A stretch of 64,000 nucleotides of DNA from DSVZ01 sp037439785 (GTDB lineage: Bacteria; Verrucomicrobiota; Verrucomicrobiia; Limisphaerales; J093), in contig JBBIVJ010000023.1 in assembly GCA_037439785.1 (NCBI GenBank), forward strand, positions 1 to 64,000, in the 5' to 3' direction. The stretch's first letter is position 1, and each line of letters begins with the position of its first letter. The notes below the pieces were generated by a model that made no database searches, was not told the origin of the DNA, and saw only the letters and a program-made list of their open reading frames with translations. The translations under genes and the position numbers were made by a program. Below are positions 48,215-56,266 of the stretch, piece after piece.

Positions 48215-48765
48215 ATGCAACCCACCCCCCCCCCACGTCCGTTCCCCTGCCCACCCCGCGAGGCAAACCGAGCTTCGGGCCGCCCCTGGCCGCCGCGCTG
48301 CTCCTGGCAGCGGTGCCGGCGGTTGCCGACCAACGCCTCCCCTTCCGGAGCAAGGGCGAGATCGTGACCGACGAGGCCCGCTCGAACCTCCAACAGGTGC
48401 CCCTGCTGCTGGTGGGGCATGACGTCGGCCAGGGCACCATGCTGGGCCGGTACACTTCCCGGTACGAGGTCCGCGCCTGGCCGGCCCTGACGCCTTCCGG
48501 TGGTTGGCACTGGGTGTACGCGGGCACCTTCGTCTGCACCGCCGCCGACGGGGCGACGCTTACGGCCAGCCTCCGTGCCGAAGCACCCATGAACGGAGAC
48601 GGTTCCTCGGGGGAGTTGACCGCCACCGTGGTCGTCCTCGAAGGCAGCGGACGCCTGGCGGGAGTGCGCGGCGGGTGGATATCGCGCGCCGTCCCCACCC
48701 CCACCGGGTTTGCCTACCAGTCCGAAGGGGAACTGGTCCTGCCCGACAAGCGCGGGCGTCGTTGA
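48215..48765 (+). CDS. Exported protein with its start out of frame across a C10 tract
   Basis: The frame ending at 48765 encodes about 150 residues (VADQRLPFRSKGEIVTDEAR and later LTATVVVLEGSGRLAGVRGG). In the same frame, just upstream, is a signal-like segment PLAAALLLAAVPAVADQ, but no good start. ATG 48215 has a Shine-Dalgarno (AGAAGGA) ten bases before it and is followed by CAACCCA and ten C residues (48225-48234); it is one base out of frame with the signal segment. Adding one C (C11) would join ATG to the signal peptide and the body. This may be a phase-variable contingency tract, a dead gene or an assembly/base-calling error. The product family is unknown; the body is predicted beta-rich. 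Confidence 0.45.
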
Positions 48766-48888
48766 ATCGCCGGTTTGAACCGCCAGTTGATCTGAACCGC
48801 TTGCCGCACCGCTCGCGGCCCCGGCGGAGCGGGCAGTTTCGGACATTCCGACTTTGACCCGCCGGCGGGAAACGAGTTTCCTGCCGCC

Positions 48889-49677
48889 GTGCAAGAGCCC
48901 CCTGCTGCCGAGCGCACCTTCCAGGTGGACGCCCTGGAAGTGCGCCTCTACCCGGACCAACCCGCCCTGGCTGCCGCCGCCGCACACGCCGCTGCCGCCG
49001 TCCTGCGGGAAGCCCTGACCCGCCGCGGTGAGGCCCGCGCCATCCTCGCCAGTGCCACGTCGCAGATTCAGTTCCTGGCCGCCCTGACCGCCACCCCGGA
49101 CCTGGACTGGTCCCGCGTGGCGCTCTTCCACATGGACGAGTACCTCGGCCTGCCGGCCGACCACCCGGCCAGCTTCCGCCGTTTCTTACAGGAACACGTC
49201 GCCGCCAAAATCCGGCCCAGCGCCCTGCACCTGATCGCCGGCGACGCCCCCCAACCGCTCCAGGAAATCGCCCGCTACACCGCCCTGCTCGAGGCCACGC
49301 CCCTGGACCTGTGCTGCCTGGGCATCGGCGAAAACGGCCACCTCGCCTTCAACGATCCGCCCGTGGCCGACTTCGACGACCCGCACCCGATGAAACTGGT
49401 CGAGCTCGACGAGGCCTGTCGCCGCCAGCAGGTCGGCGAGGGCTGCTTCCCCAGCCTCGAGGCCGTGCCCCGCTACGCCTACACGCTCACCCTCCCGACG
49501 TTGTGTCGGGCGACGCGGCTGGTCTGTGTGGTGCCGGAGCGCCGCAAAGCCGTGGCCGTGCGCGATGCCCTCTACGGGCCGATCCACCCCGCCTGCCCGG
49601 CCTCGATCCTGCGCCGCCAACCGCACGCCACATTGTTCCTCGATGCTGCGTCCGCGTCGTTGCTGAAAACCGCGTAG
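48889..49677 (+). CDS. Glucosamine-6-phosphate deaminase/6-phosphogluconolactonase-family enzyme
   Basis: 262 residues from GTG 48889. FHMDEYLGLPADHPASFRRF matches the NagB catalytic Asp/Glu region, and CLGIGENGHLAFNDPP is the NagB hallmark (GxGxDGHIAFNEP). Later LCRATRLVCVVPERRKAVAV and HATLFLDAASASLL fit the family. NagB-type enzymes deaminate glucosamine-6-phosphate to fructose-6-phosphate; paralogues of this kind occur widely in Verrucomicrobiota. The neighbours do not define the pathway. Confidence 0.88.
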   Translation: MQEPPAAERTFQVDALEVRLYPDQPALAAAAAHAAAAVLREALTRRGEARAILASATSQIQFLAALTATPDLDWSRVALFHMDEYLGLPADHPASFRRFLQEHVAAKIRPSALHLIAGDAPQPLQEIARYTALLEATPLDLCCLGIGENGHLAFNDPPVADFDDPHPMKLVELDEACRRQQVGEGCFPSLEAVPRYAYTLTLPTLCRATRLVCVVPERRKAVAVRDALYGPIHPACPASILRRQPHATLFLDAASASLLKTA

Positions 49678-50018
49678 CTCGGTCTCGCCGCCGGCCAGGG
49701 GGGGAATGGACTGCCGTGCCGAAGGCTGAAGTCCAAAGTGCGAAGTCCGAAATCCGAAGTGGCCAGTCACGCCCCCAAGCGCCCGCGGGCAGGGGCCGCC
49801 CCATGGCGGGCCTGCGTGACGGCGTCCCGCTGCCGTTTCTTCCCGCGACACACCCAGCCATCTTTCCAAAGCGCCAGAAGGCTGGCGCAGTCCCCAAGCT
49901 CGCATCCCGGTTTCCCAGCATCCGCCCGTTCCCGCATCCGGCATCCGCAGTGGAGAGTGCGGCGGTTTACGCCGCGCTTGCGGTCGGCTGTCAGCCGCGT
50001 CGGGCTTGACGGCCGTCA
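49678..50018. repeat. Intergenic hairpin-repeat island
   Basis: No gene. Words shared with other islands are TCCAAAGTGCGAAGTCCGAA and ATCCGAAG (from 49731), GCGCCAGAAGGCTGGCGCAG (49870-49889), GCATCCGGCATCC and GAGTGCGGCGGTTTACGCCG with CGCTTGCGGTCGG (49954-49987). The last resembles the unit at 46474. Confidence 0.6.
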
Positions 50019-51311
50019 ATGCTCTCCGCGGCCCCGCGTAACTTTTCCCCGCCCCCGCGGTTCGGCTTGCCTGTGCGTGTGACCGAATGGATGGTTTCCT
50101 CTCGCGGGCGCCGGCTGCTGTGGGGGGTGGGGCTGGTGGCGGTTGCGGCGGGGGTGCTCCTGCGGCTGAAGCTGACGCCGATGCCGGTCGAGACGGTGGC
50201 GGTCCGGCGCGAGACGCTCGTGGCCGAGGTGCTGGGGACGGGCACCCTGGAGGCGCGGGTCAAGACCGACCTCAGCCCGCGCCTCCAGGAACGGCTGGCC
50301 GAGGTGCTGGTGGACCAGGGCGACGCGGTTCGGGCCGGCCAGTTGCTGGCCCGCCTGGACGACGGCGAACTGCGCCGGCAAGTGGCCGTGGCCGAGGCCG
50401 CGCTGGCCGCGGCCCGGGCGGCGCGGGAGCGCACCCGTACCGAGGAGGCGCGGGCGCTGGCGGTGCTGGAACAGGCCCGGCTCAACCACGAACGCGGCCT
50501 GGCCCTGCTGGCCACACGCGTCGCCGCCCAGGCGGACGTGGACAAGGCGGTCGAGGCCCTGCACGTTGCCGAGGCGGACCTCCAGCGGGCGCGCGCTGCG
50601 ATCGTCGAGGCGGAAAAGCAGGTCCTGACTGCCGAGCGCACGCTGGCGTGGCAGCGGGAGCGGCTCGAGTTCACGCGGCTGACCAGTCCGTTTGACGGGC
50701 TGGTGGTGCGTCGCGACCGTGATCCCGGCGGGGTGGTGGTGCCGGGCAGTTCCCTCTTGCGGGTGGTGGCCACCAATGAACTTTGGGTTTCCGCCTGGGT
50801 GGACGAGACCGCGATGGCCGCCCTGGCCCCCGGTCAGCCGGCCCGGGTGGTGTTTCGCAGCGAGCCCGACCGCCCTTATCCCGGCGAAGTGGCCCGGCTC
50901 GGACGCGAGGCCGACCGGGAGACGCGGGAGTTTGTGGTGGAGGTGCGGGTGGGGGCCCTGCCGGCGCATTGGGCGGTGGGCCAACGGGCCGAGGTGTTCA
51001 TCGAGACCGGTCGTCAGGAAGGGGCCCTGGTGCTGCCGGTGCGCTGTCTGGTCTGGCGCAGTGGCCAGCCGGGGGTCTGGGTGGAATCCGGGGGGCGGGC
51101 GCGATGGCAGCCGGTCCGGCCGGGTCTGCGGGGGCGCGAGCGGTGGGGAATCCTGGAGGGTCTCGAGGCGGGCGCTCGTGTGCTTGTGCCGCCGGCGGGC
51201 CGGCAGGTGGCGGCGCTGCAGGAAGGCCGGCGGGTCGTGGCGGCGCCGGCCGTGGGGCGGACGTCGGACCGGAAGTCGGGGCGGAACCTTGAACCTGTCT
51301 CGACGCCGTGA
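50019..51311 (+). CDS. HlyD/MFP-type periplasmic adaptor of an ABC export system
   Basis: 430 residues from ATG 50019; GTG 50079 or ATG 50091 are alternative starts closer to the transmembrane helix (GRRLLWGVGLVAVAAGVLLR). LRQERLAEV-type lipoyl half, then a long alpha-helical hairpin with heptads (EAALAAARAARERTRTEEAR, RARAAIVEAEKQVLTAERTL) and the second lipoyl half FTRLTSPFDGLVVRRDRDPG, GSSLLRVVATNELWVSAWVD make it an RND/MacA-like adaptor. Its stop overlaps the permease GTG (51308) by three bases, so adaptor, permease and ATPase are one coupled operon. It likely bridges the ABC complex to the outer membrane. Confidence 0.88.
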   Translation: MLSAAPRNFSPPPRFGLPVRVTEWMVSSRGRRLLWGVGLVAVAAGVLLRLKLTPMPVETVAVRRETLVAEVLGTGTLEARVKTDLSPRLQERLAEVLVDQGDAVRAGQLLARLDDGELRRQVAVAEAALAAARAARERTRTEEARALAVLEQARLNHERGLALLATRVAAQADVDKAVEALHVAEADLQRARAAIVEAEKQVLTAERTLAWQRERLEFTRLTSPFDGLVVRRDRDPGGVVVPGSSLLRVVATNELWVSAWVDETAMAALAPGQPARVVFRSEPDRPYPGEVARLGREADRETREFVVEVRVGALPAHWAVGQRAEVFIETGRQEGALVLPVRCLVWRSGQPGVWVESGGRARWQPVRPGLRGRERWGILEGLEAGARVLVPPAGRQVAALQEGRRVVAAPAVGRTSDRKSGRNLEPVSTP

Positions 51312-52522
51312 ATCTGGCCGTTCGCGACATCCGCCACAACCTGGCCCGGTTTGCGTTGACCACGCTGGGCATCGGGTTGCTGCTCATGATTGTGATGGGC
51401 ATGGGCGGCATTTAGCGGGGCCTGATTGTTGAAGCCACTCTGCTGGTGGACCGCATCGGGGCGGACCTGTGGCTGGTGCAGGGGGAGACGCGCGGGCCGT
51501 TCGCCGAGTTGTCCCGCGTGGCCGCCAACCTCGAGGACCGCGCTCGGGCCGTGCCGGGGGTGGCGTCGGCGCGGCGGTTGGTCTCCCACACCGTCCAACG
51601 CGAACACCGGGGGCGCCCCCTGCGGATCGTGGTCCAGGGTTTGTCCTGGCCGGAGGACAGGGGAGGGTGGTTGCCGCTGGTGGCGGGCCGGCCGCTGGGC
51701 CAGGCGCATTATGAAATGATCGCCGACCGCTCGCTCGGGCTGGCGCCGGGCGAACGGGTGCGGCTGGGCAAGGACACCTACACCGTTGTCGGCCTCACGC
51801 AGGGCATGGTGGGCTCGGGCGGCGACGGCCTGGCCTTTTTCACCGTGGCGGACGCGCAGGCCATCCAGTTCGATGAACCGCCCGAGGCGGTCCGGCTGGA
51901 ACGTGCCGCGCGGGTGGGACGTTTTCTGGCCAGTGACCCCGGCCGGGTGCTGCCCCATCTGGCCGCCCGCGGGGCGGGGCCGGCGGCCGATATTCCGGCG
52001 CTGGGCCGGCAACTGGTCAGCGCGGTGTTGGTGACGCTGGCGCCGGGGGCCGATGCCGACCAGGTGGCCGCCACCCTGCGGCGCTGGCCGGACGTGACGG
52101 TGTACCGGACGGCCGAACAGCGGGACCTGCTGCTGGCGGGCATGGTGGACAAGGCCCGCCGTCAACTCGGCCTGTTCCGGGTGCTGCTGGTGATCATTTC
52201 GACCCTGGTGCTGGCGCTGATCCTGTACACGCTCACGCTGGACAAGCTCCACGACCTCGCCCTGCTCAAACTCCTCGGCGCCCGCAACGGAGTCATCGCG
52301 GGCCTGATTTTGCATCAGGCGTTGCTGATCGGCGCCCTGGGTTACGGGCTGGCGTGGGGGTTGGGGAGCCTGGCCTTCCCCCGTTTCCCGCGGCTGGTGG
52401 TCATCGAACCGGCGGACCTGATGGCGCTGGCGGTGATTGTCCTGGTCAGCTCGGTGGTGGCCAGCCTGCTGGGCATAGCCAGGGCCATGCGGGTGGAACC
52501 GAACCGGGTGCTCGCCACATGA
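51308..52522 (+). pseudogene. FtsX/MacB-like ABC permease with an in-frame amber codon
   Basis: Reading from GTG 51308, the frame gives NLAVRDIRHNLARFALTTLG and IGLLLMIVMGMGGI, then TAG (51413-51415, codon 36), then RGLIVEATLLVDRIGADLWL, and continues in frame to the stop at 52520. Homologous FtsX-like permeases have a tyrosine or other sense codon here (GGIYRGL is my expectation). All landmarks beyond it are intact: SGGDGLAFFTVADA and three C-terminal helices (VLLVIISTLVLALILYTLTL, ALLIGALGYGLAWGLGSLA, LAVIVLVSSVVASLLGIAR). Restart at GTG 51446 would lose the first transmembrane helix. The lesion may be a true nonsense mutation, a read-through codon or a single-base error. The stop overlaps the ATPase ATG. 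Confidence 0.8.
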
Positions 52523-53268
52523 ACGCCGCCCCGCCGCCCCCCCTGGCCGTCGAGGCCCACGGCCTGACCAAGATCTATGGCCACGGCGAGACCGAGGTCG
52601 TGGCGTTGCGGGACGTGTCATTGCAGGTCCGGCCCGGGGAAGTGGTGGCGTTGCTGGGGCCGAGCGGCGCGGGCAAGTCCACCCTGCTTACCGCGCTGGG
52701 ACTGGTGAATCCACCCACCCGTGGCCGTATCGCCATTGGCGGCCGGCCGGTCCTGGAGGGGGAGCGGGCGCTGACCGACCTGCGCGCCTTCCGCCGGCAG
52801 CATCTGGGGTTTGTGTTCCAGAAGGCCAACCTCATCCCGTTCCTGACCGCGCTGGAGAATGTCCAGGTCGCCCTCGAGATCAACGACGTGCCGCCCCGCG
52901 CCGCCCGCCAGCGGGCACTGGCGTTGCTCGATTATCTGGGCGTGGCCGACCGCGCGCGGCACCGGCCGGACGCGCTTTCCGGCGGCCAGCAGCAGCGGGT
53001 GGCCGTGGCCCGGGCGCTGGCCAATGAACCCCGCCTCATCCTTGCCGATGAACCGACCGCGGCGTTGGACAGCCACCGCGGCCGCCAGGTGATGGAATTG
53101 TTCGCCCGCGTGGCCCACGAGCGCCGGGCGGGGGTGATCGTGGTGACCCACGACCACCGGGCGCTGAATGTGTTTGACCGCATCCTCGAGATGGAAGACG
53201 GCCGCCTGACCCGGGAGTCCCGGCCGGCGTGTAACCTTTGCCGGGAAGATGGCTCGGCCCCGGCATGA
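52519..53268 (+). CDS. ABC transporter ATP-binding protein (MacB/LolD type)
   Basis: 249 residues. Walker A is LLGPSGAGKSTLLTALG near residues 47-63, the signature LSGGQQQRVAVARALANEPR and Walker B LILADEPTAALD are intact, with the H-loop in VIVVTHDHRAL. The Q-loop is FVFQKANLIPFLTALENV, typical of the MacB/LolD subfamily. It partners the permease and adaptor upstream: its ATG overlaps the permease stop and its stop overlaps the next gene's ATG. The clean ATPase next to a broken permease suggests the lesion is recent or compensated. Confidence 0.93.
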   Translation: MNAAPPPPLAVEAHGLTKIYGHGETEVVALRDVSLQVRPGEVVALLGPSGAGKSTLLTALGLVNPPTRGRIAIGGRPVLEGERALTDLRAFRRQHLGFVFQKANLIPFLTALENVQVALEINDVPPRAARQRALALLDYLGVADRARHRPDALSGGQQQRVAVARALANEPRLILADEPTAALDSHRGRQVMELFARVAHERRAGVIVVTHDHRALNVFDRILEMEDGRLTRESRPACNLCREDGSAPA

Positions 53269-53972
53269 TGCGGTTGACGATTGTTGACGGAGCGAAGGTG
53301 CCACGCACGGGAAGGGTGCGGCACGGAAGCGGATTGCCGGCTCCGCTGGCCCAACGGCTGGTCGCCGGGGCGGTGTTGTTGCTCATGGCGGGCGGGGTGG
53401 GCTGCCGGCCGACGGCCCGGGCCCCGGCCGAGGCGGCCGTGCCACCGGCCTTGGAAACCGCGGCGCGGGAACGGGGGCGGGCCATCGCCAGCCAGGCCTT
53501 CGCCCTGCTGAGCACCGACCTGGCCCGGGCCCTGGCCGCCGGCGGTGTGACGAACGCGTTGCCGTACTGCTCCGAGCGGGCGTATCCGCTGACCGAGCTG
53601 GTCGCAGCCACGAACCAGGTCCGGCTGCGCCGCATCACGCACCGGCCGCGCAACCCCACCAATGCCCCCGCGGCGGGGGAGTTGGCGGTGCTGCGCGGGT
53701 TCCAACTGGCGCTGGAGCGCGGCGAGACCCCCGCGCCGATGGTGCGGGCGACGAGCAGCAACACCGTGGTGTTTTTCTCGCCCATCGTGATCACCAACCC
53801 GCTCTGCCTCCAGTGCCACGGGGTGGTGGACCGGGATATCCTGCCGGGGACGGCGAGCCTGTTGCAGCGGCTGTACCCGCAGGATCAGGCCACGGGATTC
53901 AAGCTGGGGGATCTGCGGGGGGCCTGGCGGGTCGAGTTCGACCGGGCGGCGCTGGAGGCCCCCTCGCCTTGA
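53265..53972 (+). CDS. Tll0287-like (DUF3365) heme-binding lipoprotein
   Basis: 235 residues from ATG 53265 (a second ATG is at 53268; the first overlaps the ATPase stop). A signal-peptide-like hydrophobic segment ends LLLMAGGVGC, possibly a lipobox. The Tll0287-like domain has ALPYCSERAYPLTELVAATN, RRITHRPRNPTNAPAAGELA and, near the end, ITNPLCLQCHG, a CxxCH heme c-binding motif, followed by LYPQDQATGFKLGDLRGAWR. Such domains sense or carry heme in the periplasm. Its coupling to an ABC exporter is notable. Confidence 0.85.
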   Translation: MMRLTIVDGAKVPRTGRVRHGSGLPAPLAQRLVAGAVLLLMAGGVGCRPTARAPAEAAVPPALETAARERGRAIASQAFALLSTDLARALAAGGVTNALPYCSERAYPLTELVAATNQVRLRRITHRPRNPTNAPAAGELAVLRGFQLALERGETPAPMVRATSSNTVVFFSPIVITNPLCLQCHGVVDRDILPGTASLLQRLYPQDQATGFKLGDLRGAWRVEFDRAALEAPSP

Positions 53973-54092
53973 CGTTGCCGTCTGCCCGCCGCAGGCTCCC
54001 GCCATTCGCGGCGGCCACCGGACTCCCCCACGTGGCGGGCGGGGTTCAGCCCCGCCGCTTCCCTCCGTCTCCGGTCCGCCCGAAGTCTGGCC

Positions 54093-55706
54093 ATGAAGAC
54101 GCGGCAATGGATCGGCTTGGTGCTCGGCTTGACGGGATTGCTGCTGCCCTGGTTGGTGCCGTTGCCGGGGTTGAGTTTTCCCGCCCAGGTGACGCTGGCC
54201 ATTTTCCTGCTGGCGGCGGCGTTCTGGTTGTTCGAGCCGGTGCCGATCTACACCACGTCGCTGCTGGTGATTTTCCTGGAGGTGCTGCTGCTGAGCGCGG
54301 AGGGGCCGCTGTTCAAGCTGTTGCGTCCGCCCACCGTCGGGCCCCGCGCCACCGGGGTGGCGGGGGAGTATTGGGTGCCGGCGGGCAGTGTGGGGGCGGA
54401 TCAAAGCCTGCTGGTGGTCAAGCCGGCGGGGGGCAAGGAGCGGTTGCGCGTGGAGCGCCTGGCGGAGGAGGCGGGGCTGGTGCGGGTGCGGGCGGCGACG
54501 CTGAGCACCAACAGCGTGGTGCTGGCGCGGCCGGACCATTGGACGGCGGGTTACGCCGCGCCGGGGTACGCGACGTTCTTCGCGGCGATGGCCGACCCGA
54601 TCATCATCCTGTTTCTGGGGGGGTGCCTGTTGGCGGATGCCTCGGTGAAGTACCGGCTGGACCGGGCGTTGACGACGTTGTTTTTGCGTCCGCTGGGGGA
54701 CAACCCGCGGCTGATCGTGTTGGGGTTGCTGGTGGCCACGGCCACGCTCTCGGCCTTCATGAGCAACACGGCCACGACGGCGATGATGATGACGGTGGTG
54801 CTGCCGTTATTGGCCGGCCTGCCTGCCCGGGATCCGCTGCGGGTGACCCTGGTGCTGGCGATTCCCATCGGCGCAAACATCGGCGGCATCGCCACGCCCA
54901 TCGGCACGCCGCCCAATGCGATTGCCCTGGCAGCGCTGAGCCGGACGGGGGCGGGGGTGTCGTTTGGGACGTGGGTGTTGATGGCGCTGCCGGTGGTGGG
55001 GGTGACGTTGGGGTTGAGCTGGCTGGTGTTGCTGAAACTGTATCCGCCCCAAACGGCGGCCCTGCGGCTGGAGTTGGGCGGGGGCTTCGAGCGGTCCGGC
55101 CGCGCCCTGGGCCTGTATGCGGTGTTCGGCCTGACGGCGCTGCTGTGGTTCACGGAAAACCAGCACGGCATCAGCAGCAACATCGTGGCCTTCCTGCCGG
55201 TGGTGGCGCTGCCGATGTTTGGCATCGTGGGCAAAAAGGAGATTCACGCCCTGCCGTGGGATGTGTTCTGGCTGATGGCCGGGGGGATTTCGCTGGGGAC
55301 GGCGATCAAATCCACCGGCCTGGCGGAGTGGATGGTGGGGCAGGTGAACTGGACCACACTGGGCGGCTTTGCGGTGGTGGTGGGGCTGGCGGCAGCGTCG
55401 TTTTTGCTGGCGAATTTTCTGTCGCACACCGTCACGGTGACCTTGTTGGCGCCACTGGCGGTGAGCGTGGGCTCAGCCGTGGGCCGGAGTGCGGGGTTTG
55501 ATCTGACCACGGCGTTGGTGGCCGTGGCGGTGGCGTCGAGTTATGGGATGACCCTGCCGATTTCCACCCCGCCCAACGCCATAGCCATGGGCAGCGGCGA
55601 ACTGCAGACGCCCCATCTGGTCAGGGCGGGCGGGCTTATCGGTCTGGCCGGCATGGGGTGGGTGGTGCTGCTGGCCCGCTTTTACTGGCCCTGGTTTGCG
55701 CCGTGA
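54093..55706 (+). CDS. SLC13/DASS-family anion:sodium symporter-like protein
   Basis: 537 residues and about 11-12 transmembrane helices. The two SNT/SPT signatures of the divalent-anion:sodium symporter family are MSNTATTAMMMTVVLPLLAG with PIGANIGGIATPIGTPPNAI, and SSYGMTLPISTPPNAIAMGS. An unusual extramembrane insertion of about 75 residues sits after the third helix (FKLLRPPTVGPRATG to ARPDHWTAGYAAPG). The substrate could be sulfate, phosphate or dicarboxylates. It starts 120 bases after the heme lipoprotein and ends overlapping or a few bases before the response regulator. Confidence 0.9.
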   Translation: MKTRQWIGLVLGLTGLLLPWLVPLPGLSFPAQVTLAIFLLAAAFWLFEPVPIYTTSLLVIFLEVLLLSAEGPLFKLLRPPTVGPRATGVAGEYWVPAGSVGADQSLLVVKPAGGKERLRVERLAEEAGLVRVRAATLSTNSVVLARPDHWTAGYAAPGYATFFAAMADPIIILFLGGCLLADASVKYRLDRALTTLFLRPLGDNPRLIVLGLLVATATLSAFMSNTATTAMMMTVVLPLLAGLPARDPLRVTLVLAIPIGANIGGIATPIGTPPNAIALAALSRTGAGVSFGTWVLMALPVVGVTLGLSWLVLLKLYPPQTAALRLELGGGFERSGRALGLYAVFGLTALLWFTENQHGISSNIVAFLPVVALPMFGIVGKKEIHALPWDVFWLMAGGISLGTAIKSTGLAEWMVGQVNWTTLGGFAVVVGLAAASFLLANFLSHTVTVTLLAPLAVSVGSAVGRSAGFDLTTALVAVAVASSYGMTLPISTPPNAIAMGSGELQTPHLVRAGGLIGLAGMGWVVLLARFYWPWFAP

Positions 55707-55735
55707 CCGACAACCTGTTGCGCCCTGTATCCCCC

Positions 55736-56233
55736 ATGAGCCGCATCTACATCCTCTGCGTCGAAGACGAGCCGGAAGTCCTGACGGCGGTGGTGCGTGA
55801 CCTGGCGCCCTTCGAGGAGAAGTTCCCCATCGAGGCGGTCTCCACCGCGGGGGAAGCACGGCGGGTGGTGCAGGAGGTTATTCTGCCCCGGGGAAAGCTG
55901 GGCGTGGTGGTCTGCGACCACGTGTTGCCGGGGGAGGACGGCGTGTCCTTCCTGGTGGCGCTGCAGCGGGATCCGCGGACTGCTTCGGCCCGCAAAATAC
56001 TGCTGACGGCCCAGGCGGGTTTGGCGGCCACGGTCCAGGCCCTCAACCAGGCCGCGCTCAAGCATTATCTGGCCAAGCCCTGGCAGCCGGATGAACTGCG
56101 CGCGGTGGTGCGCCGGCAACTCACGGACTTTGTCCTGGAACAGGAAACGGACCTCTACCCGTACCTGACGCTGCTCGAGGCAGAGCGTTTGAGCGAAAAA
56201 ATCCGGCAACAACCCCTGCCCGGCGACCGGTAA
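55736..56233 (+). CDS. Response regulator with a receiver domain
   Basis: 165 residues from ATG 55736; GTG 55703 overlaps the transporter stop and is a possible alternative. The receiver domain has YILCVEDEPEVLTAVVRDLA, VVVCDHVLPGEDGVSFLVAL (phosphorylated Asp in CDH), KILLTAQAG and HYLAKPWQPDELRAVV (conserved Lys). This is the RpfG/HyfR-like short type with a C-terminal helix and no DNA-binding domain. It precedes the histidine kinase by 33 bases, so they probably form a pair. Confidence 0.9.
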   Translation: MSRIYILCVEDEPEVLTAVVRDLAPFEEKFPIEAVSTAGEARRVVQEVILPRGKLGVVVCDHVLPGEDGVSFLVALQRDPRTASARKILLTAQAGLAATVQALNQAALKHYLAKPWQPDELRAVVRRQLTDFVLEQETDLYPYLTLLEAERLSEKIRQQPLPGDR

Positions 56234-56266
56234 CGGAAGGCGGCCCGAAGGTCCCGGCTGCTGCGC

